From contig PHBZ01000005.1 of NCBI GenBank assembly GCA_002840755.1, positions 116,036 to 180,035 of the forward strand: 64,000 nt of DNA, written 5' to 3'. The translations under genes were made by a program, and so were the position numbers. The stretch is from Chloroflexi bacterium HGW-Chloroflexi-10 (GTDB taxonomy: Bacteria > Chloroflexota > Anaerolineae > Anaerolineales > Anaerolineaceae). The notes under the pieces are model-generated. The model saw nothing but the letters and a program-made list of their open reading frames with translations. It did no database searches and was not told the origin of the DNA. Shown here piece after piece: positions 1-9,994 of this stretch. Position 1 is the stretch's first letter, and each line of letters starts with the position of its first letter.

Positions 1-212
<212 letters not shown>

Positions 213-320
213 TTAGTATTCAAATCCGGTAAAAACAAGTATCCTGATTACGTATTTTCCTGATATCAAATTTCTTATTATTATCTCCACTCCCCACCCA
301 TTATTAAATTAGGAGTCCAA

Positions 321-1265
321 ATGAGCATTCTGAAAACAGAAAACCTGGCAAAAAAATTCGGTGAACTCATCGCCGTCAAAGGTGTCAGTTTTGAAATCAA
401 TGAAGGTGAGATATTCAGCCTTTTAGGGCCTAACGGCGCCGGCAAAACCACGACCATCTCGATGCTTTCCACACTGATCAGACCCTCAGCCGGAAATGCC
501 TGGATCGGTGGCTATTCTGTTATCGAAGCGGCTTTAGCTGTACGCAAAATTATTGGCGTTGTACCACAGGAAATTGCGCTCTACGACACCCTGTCTGCCC
601 GAGAAAACCTACTATTCTGGGGACGTATGTACGGGCTGAGTGGCAAAAACCTGCGTTCCCGCTGCGACCAGGTGCTGGAACAGGTCACCCTGACCGATCG
701 GGCGAAAGACCGTGTTGAAACTTTTTCTGGCGGCATGAAACGGCGTATCAATATAGCTGTAGGCCTCTTACACAAACCCCGGATCATCTTTATGGATGAA
801 CCTACAGTTGGCATTGATCCCCAATCACGGCGTAATATTCTGGAAGCAGTCAAGGAACTCAACCAACAGGGTCTGACGGTGCTCTACACGACTCACTATA
901 TGGAAGAAGCCCAGGAGCTCTCCAACCGCGTCGGAATTATCGACCATGGTGAAATGATTGCTGCCGGTACTCAGAAGGAACTGACTCAAATGGTCGGTGA
1001 AAACGATACGCTTATCTTGAAATTAGGCGAAGAGGAAGAAAAGCAAGAAATTTTTGTTAATTGCCTTAAACAGATCGATGGCGTTTTACAGGCTTCATCC
1101 ACCGATCACCAGGTGGTGGTAATGGCTCGTGAGGCAGAAGAAGTACTCGCGCCCGTGGTCAGCGCCGCTAACGAATTGGGCATCCGTATTCGTTCAGTGG
1201 ATATTCGCGAGCCCAACCTGGAAGCTGTCTTTCTCCATCTAACCGGCCGCGCATTGCGCGATTAA
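321..1265 (+). CDS. ABC transporter ATP-binding protein, DrrA type
   Basis: This 314-residue protein is the ATPase of an ABC-2 type exporter. It has Walker A GPNGAGKTT (residues 36-44), the signature SGGMKRR (from about 136) and Walker B IIFMDEP (155-161) followed by the switch region. The length and the roughly 90-residue C-terminal extension fit the DrrA/CcmA family that drives drug, lipid or antibiotic export. An AGGAG site lies 5 bases before the ATG. Two ABC-2 permease genes follow directly, so the three genes probably form one exporter operon. The substrate cannot be inferred. Confidence 0.93.
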   Translation: MSILKTENLAKKFGELIAVKGVSFEINEGEIFSLLGPNGAGKTTTISMLSTLIRPSAGNAWIGGYSVIEAALAVRKIIGVVPQEIALYDTLSARENLLFWGRMYGLSGKNLRSRCDQVLEQVTLTDRAKDRVETFSGGMKRRINIAVGLLHKPRIIFMDEPTVGIDPQSRRNILEAVKELNQQGLTVLYTTHYMEEAQELSNRVGIIDHGEMIAAGTQKELTQMVGENDTLILKLGEEEEKQEIFVNCLKQIDGVLQASSTDHQVVVMAREAEEVLAPVVSAANELGIRIRSVDIREPNLEAVFLHLTGRALRD

Positions 1266-1277
1266 GAGCAGTTGAAT

Positions 1278-2549
1278 ATGAAACGATTATTTGTTATTGC
1301 TTTGAAAGATTTACAAATAAATTTCCGGGATGTCAGTGGGTTAATCATTATGCTGGTGGCGCCCTTTGCTCTGATCCTGGTGATCGGAGCCGCTTTTGGT
1401 GGATTCAGCGGTGATGACGGCAGTAGCCCTATCGCAGAGATACCGGTGATCATTGTTAACCTGGATGAAGGCCAATACAGCGCTTACCTGGTAGAAGCCT
1501 TCCAATCTGCGGAATTGGCCGACCTGTTGGAACCGCAAATCCTCGATTCTGTGGAAGCAGCTCGCATCCTGGTGGATAATGATAAAGCTGCGGCAGTGGT
1601 GGTGGTTCCGGCTAATTTCTCTGAAGCAATTGTCCCCAGCAGCATACTGGAAGGAAATTTCAATAGCCCTGTGAGCGGAGAAAGAGCCGTCGTTGAGGTC
1701 TACCAGAATCCCAGCAGACCTGTCTCCAGTTCCATCATTCGCAGTATCGTTGATATTATTCTGGCGAATTTCTCTTCTGCGCGCATCTCGGCTCAGCTCT
1801 CCCTCGAAGCCCTGGTGCGCAGCGGGCGTGTTACTCCCGAACAATTAAATGCCCTGGCGCCCGAATTAGGCCAAAAGGCCGCTCAAAATGTTGTGGACTC
1901 GGAAATTGTCCAACTCCAAACGCAGACCATAACCCCCACCGGAGAGAGTGAGGGGTTCGACTGGCTGGTCTACTCAGTACCCAGTATGGCGATTTTGTAT
2001 TTGATGTTTACGATGACCTCCGCCGGACGTTCCATTCTTTCTGAACGTGACCGAGGCACCCTGCCACGAATGTTGGTCATGCCTGCTTCAGCTTCTGTCA
2101 TACTGGGCGGTAAGATGTTGGGGGCTTTTATCACCGGTATTCTGCAAATGACCATCCTACTAACCGCTGGTACACTACTCTATCAGATTTCATGGGGAAG
2201 TCTGTGGGGACTTATTTTATTAACAATAGCCGTTGTTGCCGCTGCTACAGGGTGGGCTATGCTGATTGCCTCTTTCTCGAAAACTCCCGGGCAGGCTTCG
2301 GCGGTTGGAACGGCGATTACTCTAATCTTTGCAGCATCGGCAGGCAATTTTCTACCACGCGGTGCCCTGCCGCAGTGGTTGCAAACCGCCAGCCTCATCT
2401 CTCCCAATGGTTGGGGACTGGATGGATACACCAACCTGGCTGCCGGCAGCTCAATTACCGTCATATTACCTGCTGTTGGTGCCCTCTTCATGATGGCCGC
2501 TATCTTATTCTTCATCGCCAGCCGGCTGTTTCGCCGCCAATATAATTAG
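1278..2549 (+). CDS. ABC-2 type transporter permease (first of two)
   Basis: This 423-residue membrane protein has one N-terminal hydrophobic helix (around residues 20-42), a large extracytoplasmic domain of about 180 residues, and five or six hydrophobic segments in the C-terminal half. This is the ABC-2 / YhgE-like permease layout. The motif SERDRGTLPRMLVMPAS in the C-terminal half is characteristic of the cytoplasmic loop of this family. I prefer the ATG at 1278 over an in-frame TTG two codons earlier. It starts 12 bases after the ATPase gene and should form the membrane channel with the next gene product. Confidence 0.9.
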   Translation: MKRLFVIALKDLQINFRDVSGLIIMLVAPFALILVIGAAFGGFSGDDGSSPIAEIPVIIVNLDEGQYSAYLVEAFQSAELADLLEPQILDSVEAARILVDNDKAAAVVVVPANFSEAIVPSSILEGNFNSPVSGERAVVEVYQNPSRPVSSSIIRSIVDIILANFSSARISAQLSLEALVRSGRVTPEQLNALAPELGQKAAQNVVDSEIVQLQTQTITPTGESEGFDWLVYSVPSMAILYLMFTMTSAGRSILSERDRGTLPRMLVMPASASVILGGKMLGAFITGILQMTILLTAGTLLYQISWGSLWGLILLTIAVVAAATGWAMLIASFSKTPGQASAVGTAITLIFAASAGNFLPRGALPQWLQTASLISPNGWGLDGYTNLAAGSSITVILPAVGALFMMAAILFFIASRLFRRQYN

Positions 2550-2558
2550 GAGAGCCAC

Positions 2559-3770
2559 ATGAAACGCATCTTCAATATTGCCTGGACCGATATCAAAATA
2601 GAATTTTCTGAAAAATCAACCCTGGTGTTTTTCTTAATTCTCCCTTTGATATTCACAACCATCATTGGAATTGGACTGAAAAACACTTTCAGTGATGACG
2701 CGGACGCAGACCCACGACTGGCTTTACCTGTGGTTAACCTGGATGGCGGCACTTATGCAAATGAACTATTGGCTTTTATGCAAAGTTCCGATAATACACG
2801 CCCGGTCGAATTCGACCTGGCTAGCGCTGAAAACCAATTCGCTGGGGGGGACATTTCTGCCTACCTGGTGATCCCCTCAGGGTTCTCTGAACAAGCCCAA
2901 AATACGCAAGGCGCCACACTGGTTTTTTTTCAGGCACCCGGCAGCACCAACGCCATCGGCTTACAACAGGACATTCTGGCTTCAACACGCAAACTGAATG
3001 CACTGATCAGCATCACCAGTCAAAGTATCGCATCAGCAGAAGAGATTCAGCCCTTCAACTCAGACGCTGATCGTACATCCTATCAAACCATCGTGCTGGA
3101 AAACGCCCGAGAAGCGCTCAACAACCCGCAGATATACGCCAAAAGTACCAGCGCTGCCACAGCGCAGACCAAAATTCCTAACGGTTTTGAGCAGTCTTCA
3201 CCCGGACAGTTGGTCACCTGGGTTTTAACCACGCTGCTGGGTGGTGCTGAAGTTTTCGTCAATGAACGTCTGGGCGGCACCTTACGCAGGTTGGTTATCA
3301 CGCCAACGCGCAAAGCCGTTATTCTGGCCGGAAAATGCCTGGGTAGGCTTACGCTCGGATTGGTGCAGATGACTCTGTTAGTTGGTTTTGGAGCACTGGT
3401 ATTGGGTGTGAACTGGGGTCAGGACCCCTGGGCTTTGCTGATCATGCTGGTTGCGTTCGGGTTAGCCGGCACTGCATTAGGCGTAATGTTAGGCGCATTC
3501 GCCCGAACTCGTTCACAGGCTTCCGGATTGTCTATCCTCTTTTCTATGCTGCTAGCGGCTCTGGGTGGCGCCTGGTGGCCACTGGAAATCACTCCACAGG
3601 GTTACCAGACTGCAGTAAGTCTCTTACCCTCCACCTGGGCTATGCGTGGTTTTAATGATGTGATTGTCCGTGGTCAGAACGTTAGCGCTATATTGCCGGA
3701 AGCTGGTATTCTTTTGGGATTTGCAGTGATTTTTTTCGTTGTGGGTATCTGGAAATTGAAATTCGAATAA
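2559..3770 (+). CDS. ABC-2 type transporter permease (second of two)
   Basis: This 403-residue permease has the same layout as the preceding one: one N-terminal membrane helix, a long outer domain, then about five C-terminal helices. The loop motif NERLGGTLRRLVITPT is homologous to SERDRGTLPRMLVMPA of its neighbour, so the two are probably paralogous halves of a heterodimeric channel. The ATG follows a TTAGGAGAG ribosome site, 9 bases after the preceding stop. The gene is followed by a 115-bp convergent gap in which I see no clear terminator. Confidence 0.9.
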   Translation: MKRIFNIAWTDIKIEFSEKSTLVFFLILPLIFTTIIGIGLKNTFSDDADADPRLALPVVNLDGGTYANELLAFMQSSDNTRPVEFDLASAENQFAGGDISAYLVIPSGFSEQAQNTQGATLVFFQAPGSTNAIGLQQDILASTRKLNALISITSQSIASAEEIQPFNSDADRTSYQTIVLENAREALNNPQIYAKSTSAATAQTKIPNGFEQSSPGQLVTWVLTTLLGGAEVFVNERLGGTLRRLVITPTRKAVILAGKCLGRLTLGLVQMTLLVGFGALVLGVNWGQDPWALLIMLVAFGLAGTALGVMLGAFARTRSQASGLSILFSMLLAALGGAWWPLEITPQGYQTAVSLLPSTWAMRGFNDVIVRGQNVSAILPEAGILLGFAVIFFVVGIWKLKFE

Positions 3771-3885
3771 GATATACCGGATTCACACTTATCCAAATAC
3801 CCATCCTGTAAAAAACGGTCTGAGATGCTCCCCTTCACAGAAAAGTTTTTGCTATATAAGAACTTTCCAGTATACCTTCATTAGA

Positions 3886-5163
3886 TTACTGCAACACCAT
3901 TCCGGTCAAACCGTCTTCACTGAAACCGGTCAATCGGATTGTTTGAATTTCGTTCCAGGCATTGCGAACCGTATTAGCCGTCACTTTAAGATAATTACCG
4001 GTCAGACCTTTCATTTGCCAGGTCCCGTCTGCGTTCTTTTGAGCGCCTTCCCACAAAACATCCACATGCTCCCCCAATAAAGGCTTTTGATATGTATAGG
4101 CTGCTTCAGCAAACAAAGCCCGTAACACCGCAGAACGACGCTTCTTGATCGGTCCTGGTACCTGTTCACTATATTTCGCTGCCGGTGTTCCCGGGCGCGG
4201 AGAAAAAGAAAAAACATGCCCTCCGGCAAAGCCAAGTGATCGCGCGTATTCCAGGCTTTCCTCAAATTCGGTGTCACTTTCGCCGGGAAAACCAACAATC
4301 ATATCGGTGGTGATCGCAATCTGCGGAACAACCGCCCGTGCTTCTTCAACAATCAGTCGATATGCCTGAGGAGTGGTTTTTCTGGCCATGCGTTTGAGAA
4401 TATCTGCCGAACCGGATTGCAGCGGTAGGTGCAAGTGGCCACACAAACGCGGATCCTGCCATAGGTTAAAAAAGTTATCATCCAAATCCCAAGGTTCTAA
4501 GGAAGAAAGCCGTAATCGTGACACGGGTGTATTTTCCAAAATGGCCCGAATCAGGTCGCTTAACCGCAATGAAGCCGATAAATCCCGTCCCCAGGAACCC
4601 AAATGTACCCCGGAAAGGACGACTTCTTGAACACCACCGGCCAGAGCGCCGCGCACATCCTGCAAAACAGCATCCAATGCTCGGCTGACACCTTTACCAC
4701 GTGCCACTTTGGTGACACAAAAGGTACAGAAATTATCACATCCATCCTGAACTTTGAGGAAGGCCCGTGTACGGTAATGTTCGCCCGGCAATACTTCGCG
4801 GGCCAGAGGTTCTACATCAAAAACTTCAGGTTTTATCTGCAGAGTATCCGCAACCAGGGAGTCTTTATGATCGTTCATAACCACACTCTCCACGCCTGGA
4901 AGTTGGAGAGCTGCTTGTGGTTCAAGGGTAGCCCAACAGCCGGTAACCACAATTTTTGCCTGTTGGTTGCGTGCCGCCTGGCGAACTTTCTGACGTGAGT
5001 CAGAAGCGGCAGCACTGGTCACCGCACAAGTATTGACCACAACAAGATCGGCCTGAGCGGATTCTGGGACAATTACATGCCCGGCCCGACGAAATTGGGC
5101 AGCCATGATTTCTATTTCGCTTTGGTTCAAGCGGCATCCAATTGTATCAAGATATATTTTCAT
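3886..5163 (-). CDS. mtaB: tRNA (N6-L-threonylcarbamoyladenosine(37)-C2)-methylthiotransferase
   Basis: The 425-residue protein converts t6A37 to ms2t6A37 in tRNAs that read ANN codons. The N-terminal UPF0004 domain carries three cysteines for an auxiliary iron-sulfur cluster (C10 in GCRLNQ, C46 in NTCAVT, C76 in TGCWA). The radical SAM motif CDNFCTFC gives C142, C146 and C149. A C-terminal TRAM-like domain follows. The opening IGCRLNQSE and the strand VVNTCAVT separate MtaB from RimO and MiaB with fair confidence. It is the last gene of a minus-strand run and lies 19 bases after the lipoprotein gene. Confidence 0.93.
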   Translation of the reverse strand: MKIYLDTIGCRLNQSEIEIMAAQFRRAGHVIVPESAQADLVVVNTCAVTSAAASDSRQKVRQAARNQQAKIVVTGCWATLEPQAALQLPGVESVVMNDHKDSLVADTLQIKPEVFDVEPLAREVLPGEHYRTRAFLKVQDGCDNFCTFCVTKVARGKGVSRALDAVLQDVRGALAGGVQEVVLSGVHLGSWGRDLSASLRLSDLIRAILENTPVSRLRLSSLEPWDLDDNFFNLWQDPRLCGHLHLPLQSGSADILKRMARKTTPQAYRLIVEEARAVVPQIAITTDMIVGFPGESDTEFEESLEYARSLGFAGGHVFSFSPRPGTPAAKYSEQVPGPIKKRRSAVLRALFAEAAYTYQKPLLGEHVDVLWEGAQKNADGTWQMKGLTGNYLKVTANTVRNAWNEIQTIRLTGFSEDGLTGMVLQ

Positions 5164-5182
5164 CTCACCAATAAAAGAAACC

Positions 5183-5842
5183 TTAAGGCTGGCTCACCAG
5201 CAAATTATCAAACATTACATCCACGTCAGCTTCATCATACGCCCCGGCCATCAAACCAACGTCACCTGTGGCAAAACTGTCATCCACCACCGAGAGGAGA
5301 GAGCTACCATTTACCATCAAGCTGAGCTGGTTTCCTTGGCACAATGCACTCATTTTATTTAGCGCTTCACCCTGGTAGATAGCTTCGGCATATTCCATGC
5401 TGTCATTATTTAAAAGGGTGTACCTGCCATCCAACACCCGTAGAATACCTGCATAACCATCGCTACTGATCAAAAAAGCATAGAAATTTTCCTCATCCAC
5501 CATCCGGCAAATGACTCCAAAGGCATTATTGTTCGGACCACTGATCTTGATTGCATCTACATCCACGCGTACATCACCAAAATTGTAACCCGGATGGGAA
5601 AGGAAATCAAAATTCGCCTCGCCTACAAAAAAGCGAAAACCCTCTATCTGATAACCAGCCATTGAGCCATTCTGGTTCCAGGTTGTCCAGCCATTCTCAT
5701 CGCTTGAAAAATCTTCGCTGAATAGAATCGCGCCGCTATTGGCACTGATTGGTGGTTGAGTGCCAAACTTAGCAATTGCCGAACATCCACTGATCCACAC
5801 AGCGAAAAGCAGGATTATCAGAGTAAGCCGAATTTTTTGCAT
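5183..5842 (-). CDS. Predicted lipoprotein with a concanavalin/LamG-like domain
   Basis: The 219-residue product starts MQKIRLTLIILLFAVWISGC, a typical lipoprotein signal ending in lipobox ISGC, so it should be lipid-anchored outside the membrane. The mature part (LFSEDFSSDENGW, FGVICRMVDEENFYAFLISSDG, GDVGLMAGAY, FDNLLV) has the repeated beta-strand pattern of the concanavalin A-like/DUF1080 jelly-roll fold often seen in Chloroflexota surface proteins. I chose the ATG at 5842 because of the purine-rich ribosome site just upstream; a longer reading frame begins at 5893 but would bury the signal. The ligand is unknown. Confidence 0.75.
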   Translation of the reverse strand: MQKIRLTLIILLFAVWISGCSAIAKFGTQPPISANSGAILFSEDFSSDENGWTTWNQNGSMAGYQIEGFRFFVGEANFDFLSHPGYNFGDVRVDVDAIKISGPNNNAFGVICRMVDEENFYAFLISSDGYAGILRVLDGRYTLLNNDSMEYAEAIYQGEALNKMSALCQGNQLSLMVNGSSLLSVVDDSFATGDVGLMAGAYDEADVDVMFDNLLVSQP

Positions 5843-5935
5843 ACTACCTTTTCCTTTTTTCTCTATACCGTAAGATTTTAGCATAATCCACAAAAAATCA
5901 GACAGAATTCAGAAGAATTGATTCCGCCTGATGGT

Positions 5936-7354
5936 TTATTGGAATCCTGCGATAAGTTTTTGCGCAAAGACTCGAATTTCCTCATTTTGTGCAAGGTCAA
6001 TGCACTTATGCAGATAGGCATTTGCTTCCTTGAATTGATTATTTTGCAGGTACATCTGCCCCAGATGCAAATGTACCAATGCAGAGTATGGTTGTTTTTC
6101 CAATGATTGCAGAAGAAAGCGTTCGGCGCTGGTAAAATCTTCTAACGCCAATAAGACTACCCCCATTACATCCAATGCTTCACCACTGGAATCGGACAGC
6201 AAAATCGCTCTCCGCGCCGCTCCCAGCCCGATGTCTTCTAGACCCACCTTATATTCAGCACTGAAAAGTGCCAGGTTCATCCAATATAGGGCGTCATCCG
6301 GTGCTAAAGTGGTAGCTGATTGAAAAGCCTCAAACGCCGCATTTATCTCACCCATTTGCACATAGGTTTCAGCCATCTCTTGCTGCCAGAATGGCTCATA
6401 CGGATCTTCTTCAGCCAGGCCTTGCCAAATTTTCAAACTTTGCAGTGGGTCACGCTGATTACGCCAATAGGTTGCCAGCATTGCGCGGGAGACTTTTGAA
6501 TCTGGATCCAATTGATATGCTTTTTCTAAAGCCGCATATCCATCATTACCAACAAATCCCTGCGCATTCCCCAGAAAGGCCCACCCTTCAGCATATTCGG
6601 GATCAATTCGCGTGGCCATCGTAAACGCAATTAACGCATATTCCCATTCTCCCTGTTGAGCCAATGCCTGCCCGGTCAAAACCAGGCGGTATGTTACATT
6701 TGTCTCAGAACCGATAACCGGTAGTATTTCATTGAACGCACGGATGGCGGTTACCCGACGTGGTTCTTTTTTTAAGGCACTCAAGAGTGTTTCGCCGGCA
6801 TTTTTCGGATCAAAAATCAATTCATATAATCCCAATTGGTATAAAATGTCACCATCTTCACCATGCAGAGCCTGCCAGGCCAGTAAAGTCTGATAAGTGC
6901 CATTCCAATCTTCACGTATATGTAGTTGGGCAGCCGTTTCCGCCAACAATTGCACGGAGGCTTCAGGTTCATTGCGTATCTCATTCCATATTGCCAAAGC
7001 TGGTTCGGCTTTTCCATTTTCCCATAAAGCCTGGGCATACAGCAGCCTGTCTTCCAATGATAATTCTGAATTTTCCGCCAGATCATCGAAAGTTTCCAGT
7101 GCTGCCAGGGTCTGCCCACTTTCCAGCAGCGAATATGCCAGGCTGCGACGTAAATCCACTCGCCACGGCTGGTAACTCAATAATTCTATGTGAGTTTCCA
7201 CTCGGGTAATCTGATCTACTTCAACGTTCGAAGGTTGAATCTTTTGCCATAACTGTATGACGGACAATGGTTGAGGGCTGATCGATAATGCCATCGATAA
7301 AAAGATGGGAAACATGACCAGACCGGGAACCAAAATTTCAGATTTTATCTTCAT
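5936..7354 (-). CDS. Tetratricopeptide-repeat protein with N-terminal membrane segment
   Basis: This 472-residue protein has one hydrophobic N-terminal stretch (ILVPGLVMFPIFLSMALSI) and is otherwise alpha-helical with tandem TPR-like units. Examples are SLAYSLLESGQTLAALETFDDL, AEGWAFLGNAQGFVGNDGYAALEKA and SALVHLHLGQMYLQNNQFKEAN. It is probably an extracytoplasmic or membrane-tethered scaffold. The start at 7354 overlaps the 3' end of the upstream methyltransferase gene by 17 bases, which suggests translational coupling. No enzymatic domain is visible and the partner is unknown. Confidence 0.8.
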   Translation of the reverse strand: MKIKSEILVPGLVMFPIFLSMALSISPQPLSVIQLWQKIQPSNVEVDQITRVETHIELLSYQPWRVDLRRSLAYSLLESGQTLAALETFDDLAENSELSLEDRLLYAQALWENGKAEPALAIWNEIRNEPEASVQLLAETAAQLHIREDWNGTYQTLLAWQALHGEDGDILYQLGLYELIFDPKNAGETLLSALKKEPRRVTAIRAFNEILPVIGSETNVTYRLVLTGQALAQQGEWEYALIAFTMATRIDPEYAEGWAFLGNAQGFVGNDGYAALEKAYQLDPDSKVSRAMLATYWRNQRDPLQSLKIWQGLAEEDPYEPFWQQEMAETYVQMGEINAAFEAFQSATTLAPDDALYWMNLALFSAEYKVGLEDIGLGAARRAILLSDSSGEALDVMGVVLLALEDFTSAERFLLQSLEKQPYSALVHLHLGQMYLQNNQFKEANAYLHKCIDLAQNEEIRVFAQKLIAGFQ

Positions 7355-8153
7355 GTAGTATCGGTTTTTTGGCAACAAATAAACCACTATGTTTTTGGAT
7401 AAAGAAGTTACCATCCCGTTCAATGTGCTCGTGGATCTTCTGATGCAGTGCAGTAATCTGTACTTCTTGAAGATACATTCCATTCATTGAACAAATATAA
7501 TCCATCACCGGTTCTGCTTCCGTTACCCTCAGTGAATCTTCATAGATTATGGTAGAAACCTGATCAAAGCTGTCATTTAAATAAGATGGTCCATTTTCAA
7601 GGCTGAAAATAGAGGATAACTTGTTAAATCTAGGCAGTTCAGGCCCTACCGGGAAAATCAATTCATCCAATTCATGCATGTGCATTTCGCCATTGGTTGC
7701 AGCAAATAATGTCCCATCATGTTTCAGTATCCGCGCCATTTCAGCCAGCGCCATTGGGATATTCGGTATATGATAAATCATGTGATTGGCAATTACCATA
7801 TCAAAGCTCTGGCTTGGAAAAGGTAAAATCTGAGCATTTCCATTATAGAAGGTAAAGCGTTCATCTATGTTTTGCCGTGCTGTTCTTAACATGCCAAAGG
7901 AATAATCAGAGAGATGGATGCATATATTCTTTGGAACATATTCCAGGTTGGTTTTCCACAAACTGGCTGGTCCGCACCCCAATTCAAGCACTCGCATTCC
8001 CGATTCCAGACCTAATTTTTGAAATACCCAAAACTGCCAGTCGATTGGATTGGTACTGAATCGCTGATGAAGTTGTATACGCGCATTCAGGTTGTTGGGT
8101 GTTTTGTATTGTATATCTCGGAGATATTTTGGATCATTTCGATAATACTTCAA
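7338..8153 (-). CDS. Class I SAM-dependent methyltransferase
   Basis: The 271-residue protein carries the SAM-binding motif VLELGCGPASLW, the acidic second-strand region (IHLSDYSFGML), the motif NGNAQILPFPSQSFDMVIANHMIYHI and the loop MARILKHDGTLFAATNG. This is the Methyltransf_11/25 pattern of small-molecule methyltransferases. The start is a TTG at 8153, supported by GGAGG seven bases upstream and only 13 bases after the YdcF-like gene. The acceptor substrate cannot be told from the sequence. Confidence 0.87.
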   Translation of the reverse strand: MKYYRNDPKYLRDIQYKTPNNLNARIQLHQRFSTNPIDWQFWVFQKLGLESGMRVLELGCGPASLWKTNLEYVPKNICIHLSDYSFGMLRTARQNIDERFTFYNGNAQILPFPSQSFDMVIANHMIYHIPNIPMALAEMARILKHDGTLFAATNGEMHMHELDELIFPVGPELPRFNKLSSIFSLENGPSYLNDSFDQVSTIIYEDSLRVTEAEPVMDYICSMNGMYLQEVQITALHQKIHEHIERDGNFFIQKHSGLFVAKKPILHEDKI

Positions 8154-8166
8154 TTGTCTGCCTCCA

Positions 8167-8805
8167 TTAGTTCCGGTTTAGATAATAATAGACCAAACCA
8201 CCATACTCTGCTATTGTCGTTTGCCGTCCCTCATCCGAAAGAAACCAGTTCCAGGGCTGGTACCAACCATCCTCTACAGCAAGAACCCGCACAGAAACCT
8301 CGCTATCTTTGAATATGTCTTCAAAAATCACTTTAGTGCGGCGGGTATGATATGAACTTGTAATCACCATAATCGATTTTATATCACGTTTTTTACACAA
8401 AAGCAGTACTGCATTTGCCTCGTCCACCGTAGAAGCGGCTTCACCATCTGTTAAAAGCATGGCATCTTGCGGTACTCCCTCGTCAATGGCTATGCGCATC
8501 AATTTTTGGCTATACGTTTTGTTCTCACCAATTTCTTCCGAATCTGTTACCGTGAACACCATATAACGCCCATAATTTTGTTTATACCAAGACACGGCTT
8601 CTAACACGCGCTCGCCTTCTTCGCCGCTCAAAATAACCAGCGCATCTGTCGGAATGGCGTTATCACCCTGAATCAGAAATCCACCAATCAAGGGTAGGCT
8701 GAGCACCGCACACAGCCCTATAATTATCAATAGAATCGGCAGCCAACAACACCCGGATCGTTTTGACCTGGGCCTGCTAGAAATTTCTTCAATTTCAGAG
8801 TTCAT
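8167..8805 (-). CDS. YdcF/DUF218-family membrane protein
   Basis: This 212-residue protein has one N-terminal transmembrane helix (CCWLPILLIIIGLCAVLSLP) followed by a DUF218 domain. Family hallmarks are DALVILSGEEGERVLEAVSWY, SAAS-like DGEAASTVDEA, and ITSSYHTRRTKVIFE. DUF218 proteins (ElyC, SanA, YdcF) act in envelope or polysaccharide metabolism, but no reaction is firmly established. The ATG follows an AAGGTGAG ribosome site, 4 bases after the aminotransferase gene, so the two genes are probably co-transcribed. Confidence 0.85.
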   Translation of the reverse strand: MNSEIEEISSRPRSKRSGCCWLPILLIIIGLCAVLSLPLIGGFLIQGDNAIPTDALVILSGEEGERVLEAVSWYKQNYGRYMVFTVTDSEEIGENKTYSQKLMRIAIDEGVPQDAMLLTDGEAASTVDEANAVLLLCKKRDIKSIMVITSSYHTRRTKVIFEDIFKDSEVSVRVLAVEDGWYQPWNWFLSDEGRQTTIAEYGGLVYYYLNRN

Positions 8806-8809
8806 AATC

Positions 8810-9958
8810 TCACCTTTGTTTGAGCGCTGAAGCCATGCGTTCCAGCGCTTCCTTTAATAAAACACGGGAGCAGCCTATATTCATGCGAACAAAACCCTCT
8901 CCTCCACTGCCGAATACCTTACCATCATTTAAGGCAACCCGCGCTTCTTTGAGGAAAAACTTATATGGATCTTTATCCAGGGAGCGGCAATCCAGCCAGG
9001 CCAGATATGTGCCCTCCATACGGGTCATTCGAATCCCAGGTAAATTTTGGTTAACAAACTCCTGTAAAAAGTCGCGATTATCCTTTAAATAAACCAGCAC
9101 CTGATCCAGCCATTCCTGTCCATCCCTATAAGCAGCCAGGGCTGCCGTATAACCAAGAATATTGACATGACCAACCAGGCCGAGGTGCGCTGCTTCCAGT
9201 TTTTTACGTAATTCAGGGTTCTGCACTACGGCAAAAGAACAACCTAAACCGGCAATATTGTATGTTTTACTGGGTGCCATCAGGGTAATTGTATTTTGAG
9301 CAATTTCATCATTCAGACTGGCTAATGGAATATGCTGATAACCAGGATAAATCAGGTCACAATGGATCTCATCTGAACAGACTGGAATTCCTTTATACAG
9401 GCATATTTGAGCTAACCCAATTAATTCCTTACGGGTAAAGACCCGGCCCACCGGGTTGTGCGGATTGCAAAACAGAAACATGGCCGTATCCGGTTGAATG
9501 GCATCCTCAAATGCCTGCAAGTCAATGCCATATTCCAGAGTTCCATTCACCGCCAAAGGAGCTTCCTGGCGAACGGCTCCGGCATTTTGTGGTGCAGTTA
9601 AAAAAGGCGGGTATACCGGGGTTTGCATTAACACACCTGACCCAGGTTGGGTTAATGCATGCACAACCGTATTAAACGCCGTCACAACCCCCGGTAGAAA
9701 GACAATATCGTCTTCAAGCACTTTCCAGTTATACAGACGCAGCAAACGTTCATGGACCACTCGTTTCAATTCCGGATCCGTTTCAGGGTAACCAAAGATG
9801 CCGTGATTAATACGTGCATTTAAACTATCCAGAACAGGTTGTGGTGAACGAAAATCCATATCCGCTACCCACATAGGCAGCACATCTGCATCATAAGCCC
9901 GCCATTTAACACTATCGGTCTCGCGGCGGGGAATTACTTCGTCAAAATCATAGATCAT
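8810..9958 (-). CDS. MalY/PatB-type pyridoxal-phosphate aminotransferase (cystathionine beta-lyase)
   Basis: The 382-residue fold-type I PLP enzyme begins with the family signature IPRRETDSVKW and WVADMDFRSPQPV. It has NPHNPVGRVF and the PLP lysine K231 in APSKTYNIAGL. MalY/PatB enzymes cleave C-S bonds of cystathionine or cysteine, giving homocysteine or sulfide, pyruvate and ammonia. Length fits the family (about 385-400). A GAGG ribosome site precedes the ATG. Exact substrate preference (cystathionine versus cysteine or a side aminotransferase role) is not decidable here. Confidence 0.9.
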   Translation of the reverse strand: MIYDFDEVIPRRETDSVKWRAYDADVLPMWVADMDFRSPQPVLDSLNARINHGIFGYPETDPELKRVVHERLLRLYNWKVLEDDIVFLPGVVTAFNTVVHALTQPGSGVLMQTPVYPPFLTAPQNAGAVRQEAPLAVNGTLEYGIDLQAFEDAIQPDTAMFLFCNPHNPVGRVFTRKELIGLAQICLYKGIPVCSDEIHCDLIYPGYQHIPLASLNDEIAQNTITLMAPSKTYNIAGLGCSFAVVQNPELRKKLEAAHLGLVGHVNILGYTAALAAYRDGQEWLDQVLVYLKDNRDFLQEFVNQNLPGIRMTRMEGTYLAWLDCRSLDKDPYKFFLKEARVALNDGKVFGSGGEGFVRMNIGCSRVLLKEALERMASALKQR

Positions 9959-9994
9959 CGTTTACCTCATTGTTTTCGTGATAAAAAGTTCAGG